Source of the DNA: a virus
IMG/VR virus record: IMGVR_UViG_3300021960_000233
Location: 1-35,983 of that record
Length of the DNA stretch: 35,983 nt
Reading direction: 5' to 3' (one strand)
Shown one piece after another: positions 21,874 to 29,989 of the stretch (the stretch's first letter is position 1; each line of letters begins with the position of its first letter). The translations under genes and the position numbers were made by a program. The notes under the pieces were generated by a model. That model was not told the DNA's origin and made no database searches. It saw nothing but the letters and a program-made list of their open reading frames with translations.

Positions 21874-23877
21874 TTAGTTAGGCGAAGTAAAAGGCTCTGC
21901 TGCTAAATCAACACCTTCAGCTGCTAACAAGGTACGCATAGCATTTTCAGTTATCTTAACACCTTCAGGAGTCTTGCTGCTTCTGTTTAGGATGTTTAGC
22001 AATAAACCTTGTGTCTTAGGATTTAGAGCTATCTTAGCCATTAGTTTAGGTGCAAACAACGCAAATAAACCCACACCAACTCCACCAAAAGAACCGGCAG
22101 CAAGTGCTGTACCCGCCTGAAGCTCTTTCGAACGTAAAGCTAACATACCAACATCATTACCGGGCTTAACAGACGCATCAATTATAGCATTACGTATCTG
22201 ATTAAAGCGCCCAAAATCCTTACCCATTACAGTTTTAGCTTGTGATAATTCTTCCTTGGTCATTTTAGACATCTTAGCCGCATACTTACCAATATCAAAG
22301 CTAACGTCATTAACAGCAGGCAGTAAGTTCTGCATGTATGTAGACTTAATAGTCTTAAACAACTCATCTTTATTGGCAAAGCCTAACTGCTGAAGCTTTT
22401 CAGGCTTCATAGTCTTCACAGAGAAGTTCAAGGCTTTCCATGTCTTCTTAAACTGGTCTAAGTTGACGACACCCTCCTGTACGAAAACCTTACCCAATCT
22501 TTCATAGTCCTCTTTAGCTGCTGAGTTTATGATAGATTTGATGTTTTCAGGGCGTAAAGTCTTTATACCTTTCTTATACTGCTTCTTCATGCCGACATAC
22601 TTACCATAAGCCTCAGCGTTAACACCTAACATAGACTTATCAATTGATTTGCCTAGAGTGTTGGCTACTTTAGCTAAGTCGGCATCTATAGAACTATTGT
22701 ACAGACTACTCTGTGGATTACCCATCTCTGTAATAATCTTATTAACTTTCTTCTGCCATACAATCAACTCTTCAGCAGGTATAGCAACAGGCACTTTTTT
22801 AGTTCCTGTAACTTCCTTAACAGTCTTATACATTGTCTGTCCGAAAGCATTTGTATAGGGTTTTCTGACTTCCTTAACAACGTCAACTACCTTGAACCCA
22901 TTCGATAAATCACCTTTGATTTGTTTAAGCAATGACAGAGTACCATCTTGCAAAGCACTACCGCCTATCTTCTGCGAGTAAGCCTTAACAAAACCATCAA
23001 TAGCATTATGAATAGGTATGACATTAACTTTATCATTTTTAAGCATTCGCTGAACTTCATTCAAACCAAGTTCATATTGCTTGCTAAGTCCCTGTTTAGC
23101 TTCATGGAACAAAGAATCAACAGAAGCGCCTAGCTCACCCTTCATCATAACACCGGCGTCATTCTTCGCTACCAAGTCATTAACAGCACCTGAAACAGCC
23201 TCGTTAACCTTAACCATGTTATCATCAAACATCTTACCAGACAGTATACCACCCCTACCTAGGTTGTCATAGAACCCTAACACACCTTTCTCACCAAGCT
23301 GAATAGGCGTCAGTACAGCTCCTTTCTCCGCTAGTAACTCAGCAGTAGATTTTAGAGATAAAGGAGTACCTGCTTTCTGTGTAGCCTTAGTAGCTACCTT
23401 CTCAGCAATATCCTTACCCACTTCCTCGCCTGCAAAGCCTAATGCTTTCTTCCCTGCAAAATAAACAGGCTTCGCAAACTTTGCCGCACCCATAGTAGCT
23501 AAGTCAACTCCTAAAGATACCGCTGCCTCTTTAGCTGCATTAGCGTAGTTCAGCTCTTCTTCGGACATGACATCTTCAGCCAACTCACCACCGAAAGCGC
23601 CAAGAGCGCCTCCGATAATACCACCGGCGATTGTGCCGACACCCGGTAGAATGGCAGAACCTACGGCAGCACCTCCTAAAGCACCAGCTATAGAGCTTCC
23701 CATTCCTATAAGTTCATTACGCTCAGGCGCATCTATAGGCTTACCTGCTAGATACCTATCCAACTGCTCATCACTCATACTATCAAAGTCAAGTTCAGAG
23801 GACTGTTTAGAGGCTGGTGAGTTTTTTAGTAGATACTGGTCTAACTCCGCATCACTCATGCTATCAAAATCAGTCAT
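21874..23877 (-). CDS. Internal virion (ejection) protein, probable
   Basis: 667 aa. The N-terminus has two copies of D-F-D-S-M-S-D-x-x-L-D-x-Y-L (residues 3-16 and 29-42). A glycine-zipper stretch (GSSIAGALGGAAVGSAILPG and following residues, about 59-100) could insert into membranes, as ejection proteins do. The rest is K-rich and helical, ending near G-A-A-L-A-type hydrophobic segments. It is the last gene of the late block, after the 410-aa gene. Function is inferred from place, size and composition. Confidence 0.7.
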   Translation of the reverse strand: MTDFDSMSDAELDQYLLKNSPASKQSSELDFDSMSDEQLDRYLAGKPIDAPERNELIGMGSSIAGALGGAAVGSAILPGVGTIAGGIIGGALGAFGGELAEDVMSEEELNYANAAKEAAVSLGVDLATMGAAKFAKPVYFAGKKALGFAGEEVGKDIAEKVATKATQKAGTPLSLKSTAELLAEKGAVLTPIQLGEKGVLGFYDNLGRGGILSGKMFDDNMVKVNEAVSGAVNDLVAKNDAGVMMKGELGASVDSLFHEAKQGLSKQYELGLNEVQRMLKNDKVNVIPIHNAIDGFVKAYSQKIGGSALQDGTLSLLKQIKGDLSNGFKVVDVVKEVRKPYTNAFGQTMYKTVKEVTGTKKVPVAIPAEELIVWQKKVNKIITEMGNPQSSLYNSSIDADLAKVANTLGKSIDKSMLGVNAEAYGKYVGMKKQYKKGIKTLRPENIKSIINSAAKEDYERLGKVFVQEGVVNLDQFKKTWKALNFSVKTMKPEKLQQLGFANKDELFKTIKSTYMQNLLPAVNDVSFDIGKYAAKMSKMTKEELSQAKTVMGKDFGRFNQIRNAIIDASVKPGNDVGMLALRSKELQAGTALAAGSFGGVGVGLFALFAPKLMAKIALNPKTQGLLLNILNRSSKTPEGVKITENAMRTLLAAEGVDLAAEPFTSPN

Positions 23878-25110
23878 CTAAAACCTCCCAAAAAAGTCAG
23901 TCTCTATGTTTTGTCTTTCTCTCAGGCTGTTTACTTCACGCCTTTCTTTCGCTTTAGCCGCTTGTTCCATTGCCTTAGCCTTTGCTATCTTTTCAGCACG
24001 AGTCGCCACAATAGTATCTAACTCTGCCTGACGTTCATTAGCTTGCTTTTCAGCTCTTTTACGGTTAAACTCTTTACGCTCTGTGAAGTAACCCTTCAAG
24101 CTGCCTTTCTTATCATAATACTCCAACTGTGCACTTGATTCCTCAATAGCTACACTGTTTAGCCTGTTTAGTGCTGCAAACCACTCCTTCAATGCTTCCG
24201 GGTTGGCTGTACTAGGGAGCGTACCTTTTAATACCAACTCAACATCCTTATCAGTAGCAACACCCGGCGGTAAGTTACCAATAGCCTGCGCTACTCGCAG
24301 CGTCTCAATACGTGCCTTTAAAACACTTTCTGTATTCTGCGTACCAAATACATCCTTAAATATAGCGTTTATCTGTGCGGCTGCACCTGCCGTAGGTTTT
24401 ACGCTATCCAATAACTGCGTAATGGTCTTTATCTCAAGATTTTTACGTCTTAGTGTTGCTGTTTCATCTAGCAGGTTATTGTAACGTTCTGTATCTTTTG
24501 CTGACAAATCCTTTTCAGCTGCTGTTTCAGCCTCTTTTGAGGGGTATTTTAGTAAGTCCCTACCACTTCCATTTTGATTCTGTTCAGCCTCTATAGCAGC
24601 TATACCGGACTCAGCAGTTATACTACCGTTATTAACACCAAGCTGTACAGTCTTTATAAAATCTGCTGCTGTATTCTGAGGTGCGTCAGGTAGTCCATAT
24701 TTATTAATAACTTGCTCTGCTCGTTTACCTGTAGGGTCTTTCTGTATCGCCATTAACAAGTTGCTTGCTGCTTCCTCATTTAACGCAGGGGTTGCATATA
24801 TGGCATTTGTTGCTTGCTCACGAAGACTAGCTAATTCAGCTTCTCTTTTCTCTTTAGCCTGAACAGCCATCTGCTCACGTCTACCCATAGCAGGTACATT
24901 ACCCATCACAGCATTACCTAACTCTCGACCACCCTCTGTAGCCGAGCGAGCAGCGCCTGAGTAGGCTGATAAGAACCTACCCATAGCGTCATTACCGTAG
25001 TTAGCACCTTGCATACGAGCCTGTTGAGCCTTCTGCCGAGCCTCTTGGTCAAGTATTCTACCTAGTTGTGGATTTGCTTGAGCTAACAAGCCTTGCATTT
25101 GCTTGTCCAT
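23878..25110 (-). CDS. Internal virion protein, probable
   Basis: 410 aa, highly helical and charged (A/E/K/Q/R-rich). Landmarks are G-N-L-P-P-G-V-A-T-D-K-D-V-E (about 275-290) and a long C-terminal charged helix (ATRAEKIAKAKAMEQAAKAK). It begins on the last base of the previous gene's stop and ends one base before the next start. Neighbouring large proteins suggest the trio forms the ejected core. Not recognised further. Confidence 0.7.
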   Translation of the reverse strand: MDKQMQGLLAQANPQLGRILDQEARQKAQQARMQGANYGNDAMGRFLSAYSGAARSATEGGRELGNAVMGNVPAMGRREQMAVQAKEKREAELASLREQATNAIYATPALNEEAASNLLMAIQKDPTGKRAEQVINKYGLPDAPQNTAADFIKTVQLGVNNGSITAESGIAAIEAEQNQNGSGRDLLKYPSKEAETAAEKDLSAKDTERYNNLLDETATLRRKNLEIKTITQLLDSVKPTAGAAAQINAIFKDVFGTQNTESVLKARIETLRVAQAIGNLPPGVATDKDVELVLKGTLPSTANPEALKEWFAALNRLNSVAIEESSAQLEYYDKKGSLKGYFTERKEFNRKRAEKQANERQAELDTIVATRAEKIAKAKAMEQAAKAKERREVNSLRERQNIETDFFGRF

Positions 25111-27536
25111 TATTGTGAACCTCCGCCTACGAATATATTACTAATAGCACGTAACAACTCCGCATCCAATGTAGCACCACCAAGCCCTAACTCTTTCAGC
25201 ATACCTAATTCGGCAGTACCTAATTGAGCTAATGCACTTGTACCTGCTAACTGACCTGCTTGCTGTAACTGTGCTTGTTGTAGTGCAGGTGATAACATAG
25301 CCAACTGCTGTTGTAACGGAATACCCGATGCAGACAACGCTTGTGTAATGTTAGCCAACTGCTGACCTTCCATCTGAGAAGGTAACATAGAAGCTTGCTG
25401 ACCCATACCGAACATACCTTGTGCTCGTGCTAAGTCTTGCATCCCTAACTGTCCACCTAACTCTTGCGACTGTAACCCTAACCCTAACAAGCCTTGACCA
25501 AGCTGTTGCTGCTGTGTGCTAATACCTGCACCGGTCTGTGCAATCTGTGCAGCCAACTGTGCAGACGACTGTTGTCTACTCAAACCTTCAGACTGTAGCT
25601 GTGAAGCAATCTGTTCAGCAGACATACCAAGCTGTGCAAGCTGTGAAGCACGTGCCTGTGACTCCGAATCAAGCGCTGATTGAGCCTGTTGAGCACCAAT
25701 ACCTGCCTGACCTAGTTGCATTTGCTGACTAAATCCTTCAGACGCTAACTGCGCTTGAATCTGTTCAGCACTCAAACCTAATTGAGCCAACTGAGCTTGT
25801 CTGTTTTGCATCTCAGACTGTAGAGCTGATTGAGTTTGTGTAGCTTGTAAGTTAGCACCTGCAATAGCCATATCTTGACTAAAGCCTTCAGACAACAACG
25901 CATTCTGAACCTGTTCAGCTGACATCCCCATCTGACGCATCTGATTAGCTCTGCTTTGAGCTTCAGACTGTAACGCTGATTGAGTCTGTGCAGTCTGTAA
26001 ATCCGCTTGACCAAGCTGCATACCTTGACTGAAACCCTCTGAAGCCAGTTGGTTCTGAATCTGGTCAGCCGATAGTCCAAGCTGTGCAAGCTGTGCTTGA
26101 CGCTGTTGTACACTAGACTGTAAGTTTTCTTGTGTGGTTGCTTCAGACAGTTTAGCCTGTCCAAGTTGCATCTGTTGTCCAAACCCTTCACTGTCAAGTT
26201 GTGCTTGAATCTGTTCACCTGATAAGCCCATCTGACCAAGCTGTGAAGCCCTTGCTTGTTGTGATGTAGCTAACTGGTCAGCCATACTCATAGACTGTAA
26301 TGAAGCAGTGTTACGAGCTTCTGCTTGTGCCTTCTCCATAGCTAACTGTTCAGGTGTACCACCATAAGCTGCTGTGTTAACGCCAAGTCTACCTTGGGCA
26401 GCTAAACGATTCTCTAATGCAATACGTTGACGTTCTTCTTCTGGTGTCTGTGTAGCTCGAATCTGGTCGTAAATAGAAGAAGCTGTTGGTGTCTCGCCTG
26501 ACATAGCCTGTTGAGCCTGTGATAATAACCCTTGACTAAATTCACCTGCGCCTGTACGTGCTGTAGGTGCTTCAATACCTGCAAATGCACCTTGTACGTT
26601 CTGAGCCTGTGCACCTAAATCAGCTTGACCAAGTGCCTGACTAGCTAGTTGTCCTGCATTACCACTAAACTGTGATGGAGCTACTCCGCCAAACGCACCA
26701 CTAACATCAGCATATTGACCTGCTGCGTCAACACCGCCCATTGCTTGATTCTGTACAGCCTGTGCAGTACCTGTCTGGAAAGGACTACCACTAATACCAC
26801 CAAACATACCTGATACATCTGGAGCTTGTGCGCCAAAGTCCATACCTTGTGTAGCTGCTTGTCCGATGTTGCCGGCTGTACCTGATACGTTAGGTGCTTG
26901 TATACCGCTAAATGCTCCTGTAACGTCTGCTCCGCTGCCTGCGAAGTTAGCCTGACCTGACAGACCTTGCAAGCCTAATAAGCCCTGAGAAGGCTGTCCA
27001 GAAGCTGTTAAGCCCTGTGTAGTCATTGCAGTCTGTAGACGCTGTAACTCAGCAGGTGATTGAGCGTTAGCTATCTGCTGATTGCCCATATTAGCATACA
27101 TACTACCTAACTGGTTTGCTCCAAATCCACTATTAGCACCCATAGCTTGTTGAGCTTGTCCAAACGCTTGAGCGCCTGTTGAGCCTAATCCGGCTACACC
27201 CTGACCTAAACCACCCATCATACCCATAGCTTGTTGCTGTAGAGCCTGTTGGTTAGGGTCTTGTGATAACGTCAAACCTTGGTTGTCGAATGTACCAGTA
27301 CCTGCACCAGAAGTAACAGTGAATGGTTTAAATGTTGTACCACCTGCAATCTGTTCAGCTAATGATTGACCACCGGCTGTAACACCTGAACGTGACATTA
27401 AATCGTTCTGTATAGCTGTTAAATCACCCTTACCTTGGTTAATAGCGGCATTCGTAGCTGCTAAGCCTGTTGCGCCTGCTGCGATGTTACCTACGTTACC
27501 TGTAATATTATCCCATAAATCACCTAATAAACTCAT
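25110..27536 (-). CDS. Large repeat-containing virion protein
   Basis: 808 aa, extremely rich in Q, A, G and L. Residues about 203-324 have four units of about 36 aa of the form D-V-S-G-A-F-x-G-I. Residues 429-655 have 4.5 exact-length 50-aa units (starting at 429, 479, 529, 579, 629), each with L-A-Q-L-G-L-S-A-E-Q-I-Q and S-E-G-F-S-Q. The N-terminus is short and hydrophobic. Probably an internal virion or tail protein forming helical rods. Plus-strand and other-frame ORFs in the region are compositional shadows. Confidence 0.75.
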   Translation of the reverse strand: MSLLGDLWDNITGNVGNIAAGATGLAATNAAINQGKGDLTAIQNDLMSRSGVTAGGQSLAEQIAGGTTFKPFTVTSGAGTGTFDNQGLTLSQDPNQQALQQQAMGMMGGLGQGVAGLGSTGAQAFGQAQQAMGANSGFGANQLGSMYANMGNQQIANAQSPAELQRLQTAMTTQGLTASGQPSQGLLGLQGLSGQANFAGSGADVTGAFSGIQAPNVSGTAGNIGQAATQGMDFGAQAPDVSGMFGGISGSPFQTGTAQAVQNQAMGGVDAAGQYADVSGAFGGVAPSQFSGNAGQLASQALGQADLGAQAQNVQGAFAGIEAPTARTGAGEFSQGLLSQAQQAMSGETPTASSIYDQIRATQTPEEERQRIALENRLAAQGRLGVNTAAYGGTPEQLAMEKAQAEARNTASLQSMSMADQLATSQQARASQLGQMGLSGEQIQAQLDSEGFGQQMQLGQAKLSEATTQENLQSSVQQRQAQLAQLGLSADQIQNQLASEGFSQGMQLGQADLQTAQTQSALQSEAQSRANQMRQMGMSAEQVQNALLSEGFSQDMAIAGANLQATQTQSALQSEMQNRQAQLAQLGLSAEQIQAQLASEGFSQQMQLGQAGIGAQQAQSALDSESQARASQLAQLGMSAEQIASQLQSEGLSRQQSSAQLAAQIAQTGAGISTQQQQLGQGLLGLGLQSQELGGQLGMQDLARAQGMFGMGQQASMLPSQMEGQQLANITQALSASGIPLQQQLAMLSPALQQAQLQQAGQLAGTSALAQLGTAELGMLKELGLGGATLDAELLRAISNIFVGGGSQ
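25572..26252 (-). repeat. 150-bp tandem repeats (50 residues), 4.5 copies
   Basis: Five unit starts fall exactly 50 codons apart (R429, R479, R529, R579, R629). Conserved positions include Q-L-x-Q-x-G-x-S-x-E-Q-I and S-E-G-F-x-Q-x-M-Q-L-G-Q. Units differ at many codons, so expansion is old or maintained by selection. Confidence 0.85.
26565..26930 (-). repeat. Second repeat family, about 36 residues, four copies
   Basis: Unit cores at residues about 203 (A-D-V-T-G-A-F-S-G-I), 239 (P-D-V-S-G-M-F-G-G-I), 276 (A-D-V-S-G-A-F-G-G-V) and 312 (Q-N-V-Q-G-A-F-A-G-I) are spaced 36-37 residues apart. They precede the 50-residue repeats in the same protein. Confidence 0.75.
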
Positions 27537-27769
27537 TAGTATGAACCTCCGTCAATAGTACCCGCTTCCAATGTACCAGAGACAGTTACCGTAACGGCTG
27601 TCGTTGTACCTGTTAATATAGCGTTGTTTGTATTCGCCTTGCTGTTAACTGCTGTTGATAAGTTGTTAAACTCTACATCAAACTCAGCACCCTTAATAAC
27701 CTTTGCAGGGTCGCCTGATGTTAAAGCATCTTTTGCTGTGAAGTTTGTTGTTTTAGTGTAATTAGCCAT
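27536..27769 (-). CDS. Small structural protein, fibre-like
   Basis: 77 aa (MANYTKTTNFTAKDALTSGD...). The N-terminus resembles the first residues of phage fibres and tail-associated proteins, with A-E-F-D-V-E-F-N-N. The body is threonine- and valine-rich beta repeat, ending T-I-D-G-G-S-Y. It overlaps both neighbours by one base. It may be a tail tip or adaptor piece. Confidence 0.65.
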   Translation of the reverse strand: MANYTKTTNFTAKDALTSGDPAKVIKGAEFDVEFNNLSTAVNSKANTNNAILTGTTTAVTVTVSGTLEAGTIDGGSY

Positions 27770-29274
27770 TATACTACCCTTCCTAATACGGATTGCGCTG
27801 TTATTCTTTGAACTGAAATTGGACTACCATCAATGTTAACTTCCACACCTAGCTGTACAACTGAACCGGCTGAAGAGGCGTTAACACTTGGTCTATTAAC
27901 CAGTATCCCTTGATTGTATTCACCCACTCCAAACTCTGCAATCCCAAACTCAGCTATATTCTGCTCTGGTAATACAAACGCTCGTTTCTTGTAAGCGAAG
28001 TCATAATCGTAGCCGTAGTTTAATGTAACACTTGTGTCACTACCGCCAATAAATGTTATCTTTAAATTCTTAAGCATCTTCAAGTTAGAAGGTGCTCCAA
28101 AGTCTAAATAGTTTGTGAAGTAGGACATCTGATAACTACCACCACCAGAGCCATCTGTTGTTACTCCATCTAAATGCCCTGTGTATTTTGTAACGCCTGT
28201 TTCTTTACCAAGCAGTACATCATTCTCAACAGTCCTATACAGTAAACATAAAGGATTAATAGCATTCCAACGTGTAACACGACTTGAACCATCTTCTAAG
28301 TTGCCACGCATGTCGAATACATACACAACACCTGCACCACGAATGTTTAGCAAGTAGAAGGCTTCATCGGGTGAATAGACTGAACCGTAGCTGTAACCGG
28401 CTGTCAAATAACTGCCTAGCTCGTTACGTACGTTTTTAGACATATCACCAATAGGTGCTGACTTCTCTTGTATTGTACGGTTAATGGAACGAACACCTGT
28501 CTCAGATAAGAAGATTAAATCATTACCTGTGTTCTGTATCGTTCTGTGTTCTAAACAGCCTATGCCAACTATTGTGTCAGCTAAAGCCATTGTTGCAGGG
28601 TCTGATGCACCGCTGTAAACAATTATCTGACGCTTACCAAAGATGAACAAGAAGTTGTTATGTGTAGCTAAACCGGTGATAACGTCACTACCGCCTGACC
28701 ACACTTTACTAACGTCTATGCTGCCTGATGAGCCTGTATTCCAAGCTGCACCGATTAACAAGTCTGAGAAGTAAACAACTGTACCGTCTGCTACCCATAG
28801 CCTACCAAAAGCAGACAGTGGTATATTACCTTGTGGTACAGTGCCTGCATAGTTAGGGTGGTTGCTAACTAAATCACATGTTGTACCGTCATAATACAAA
28901 GGGTCTGTACCTTGACGGAAGATGTATGTAATGTTATTTAATGTAGCGTAGTTGTACTGTCCATCACTAACTGTATAGCCCGTAGGCGTTATATCTGTGA
29001 GTGTCTCTTCACCCTTGTAGATGGTAGAGGCTGTTGCGCTAATTAGCTCTGAAGAGCCGTCAGCATTAATATGCTCGTGCATGCTAACAACAGCATCACT
29101 TGTTGTGTTTAGGAATTGATAGCCCTTCCTAGCACCTATTCGACCAAATCTATCAATAACACAGTTCTCAGCTGTCAAGGCAAACTGTTCAGTAAGACCT
29201 GTTGGACTGTCCTGTGTATTTAAGCCGTAAAAACCCGGTGCTTGTATAACTATACTCTGTAGTGGCTTTGCCAT
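27769..29274 (-). CDS. Tail tubular protein B-like (tail nozzle)
   Basis: 501 aa. The N-terminus has the family signature A-P-G-F-Y-G-L-N-T-Q-D-S-P-T (about 12-25) and C-V-I-D-R-F-G-R-I-G-A-R-K-G. Beta-rich repeated Y/S/G segments follow. It forms the lower tail tube in T7-like phages, although this one is shorter than T7 gp12 (794 aa). It follows the tail tubular A-like gene, as in T7. Confidence 0.85.
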   Translation of the reverse strand: MAKPLQSIVIQAPGFYGLNTQDSPTGLTEQFALTAENCVIDRFGRIGARKGYQFLNTTSDAVVSMHEHINADGSSELISATASTIYKGEETLTDITPTGYTVSDGQYNYATLNNITYIFRQGTDPLYYDGTTCDLVSNHPNYAGTVPQGNIPLSAFGRLWVADGTVVYFSDLLIGAAWNTGSSGSIDVSKVWSGGSDVITGLATHNNFLFIFGKRQIIVYSGASDPATMALADTIVGIGCLEHRTIQNTGNDLIFLSETGVRSINRTIQEKSAPIGDMSKNVRNELGSYLTAGYSYGSVYSPDEAFYLLNIRGAGVVYVFDMRGNLEDGSSRVTRWNAINPLCLLYRTVENDVLLGKETGVTKYTGHLDGVTTDGSGGGSYQMSYFTNYLDFGAPSNLKMLKNLKITFIGGSDTSVTLNYGYDYDFAYKKRAFVLPEQNIAEFGIAEFGVGEYNQGILVNRPSVNASSAGSVVQLGVEVNIDGSPISVQRITAQSVLGRVV

Positions 29275-29283
29275 TTATTTCTC

Positions 29284-29934
29284 CTAAAGCACATCAAAGA
29301 TAAGCTCACCACCGTTATTGCCTGCATCTAAGGCAATGGCGTTTGCTAAGTCCTGACTCGCTATTATTGACTGTTCCATAGCATTCTGTCCACCTGTTTC
29401 GCCTCGTTCACGTAAAGCATATGAAAACGCTAGTTGAACAATAGGCTGTGTTGGTAACTTTGTAGTTGTTGCATCGGCTGCTAAGTCTGTATCTCGTAAC
29501 ACAACATTAGCTTCTACTTGATACACAGCATCGGGTGTAGGGTAGAATGTAACTTGTGTATCGTTGTTAACGTCTGTTCCATCGAATGCAAAGTAACGTG
29601 GTTTACCAGTGGAGTTATCAGGGTCTTTGTAATGCTTATCTTTAATATAAGCTTTTGTTCGTTGTCTTATTTCGTATTTCTCTGATACGTTATATAAAGA
29701 CATCAATTCACCTCGAATACCGAAGTCAGTTAACGAATATGTCTTAGTGTTGTTAACAGTTGATATGTCAATGTCTGTTCGTAATGAAGACCAATCCCAA
29801 GCGGCTTCAACGGACTTTACAGCATCATTAACAAAATCACCAACAAGTTTACTGTAATCGTTTTCGTTAACGGTTGTTACTTCATCTTCTCTTAACTTAC
29901 GAAGCACTGCGTTAACTAGTTGTAAATAGGTCAT
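29284..29934 (-). CDS. Tail tubular protein A-like (head-tail adaptor)
   Basis: 216 aa (MTYLQLVNAVLRKLREDEVT...). The N-terminal pattern L-V-N-A-V-L-R-K-L-R-E with W-D-W and the C-terminal F-S-Y-A-L-R-E-R-G-E are typical of gp11-type adaptors, which join portal and nozzle. The gene is first after promoter C and has an AAGGAATAA site. Length is close to T7 gp11 (196 aa). Confidence 0.85.
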   Translation of the reverse strand: MTYLQLVNAVLRKLREDEVTTVNENDYSKLVGDFVNDAVKSVEAAWDWSSLRTDIDISTVNNTKTYSLTDFGIRGELMSLYNVSEKYEIRQRTKAYIKDKHYKDPDNSTGKPRYFAFDGTDVNNDTQVTFYPTPDAVYQVEANVVLRDTDLAADATTTKLPTQPIVQLAFSYALRERGETGGQNAMEQSIIASQDLANAIALDAGNNGGELIFDVL

Positions 29935-29960
29935 CTGTTTATTCCTTACTATATAGTAAT

Positions 29961-29989
29961 ATTATAGCATGTTTTTGTTTAAATGTCAA
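29961..29989 (-). promoter_or_regulatory. Sigma70 promoter C (tail genes)
   Basis: On the minus strand TTGACA (29989-29984), 17-bp spacer ending ATGC, TATAAT (29966-29961), then ATTACTATATAGT as after promoter E. It overlaps the 3' end of the 830-aa gene and starts the tail tube and ejection gene message. Confidence 0.9.

Noticed and set aside
25538-26614. Plus-strand and alternate-frame ORFs over the Q/A-rich gene
   Set aside because: They follow from the biased codon composition of the repeat-rich minus gene and carry no motif.
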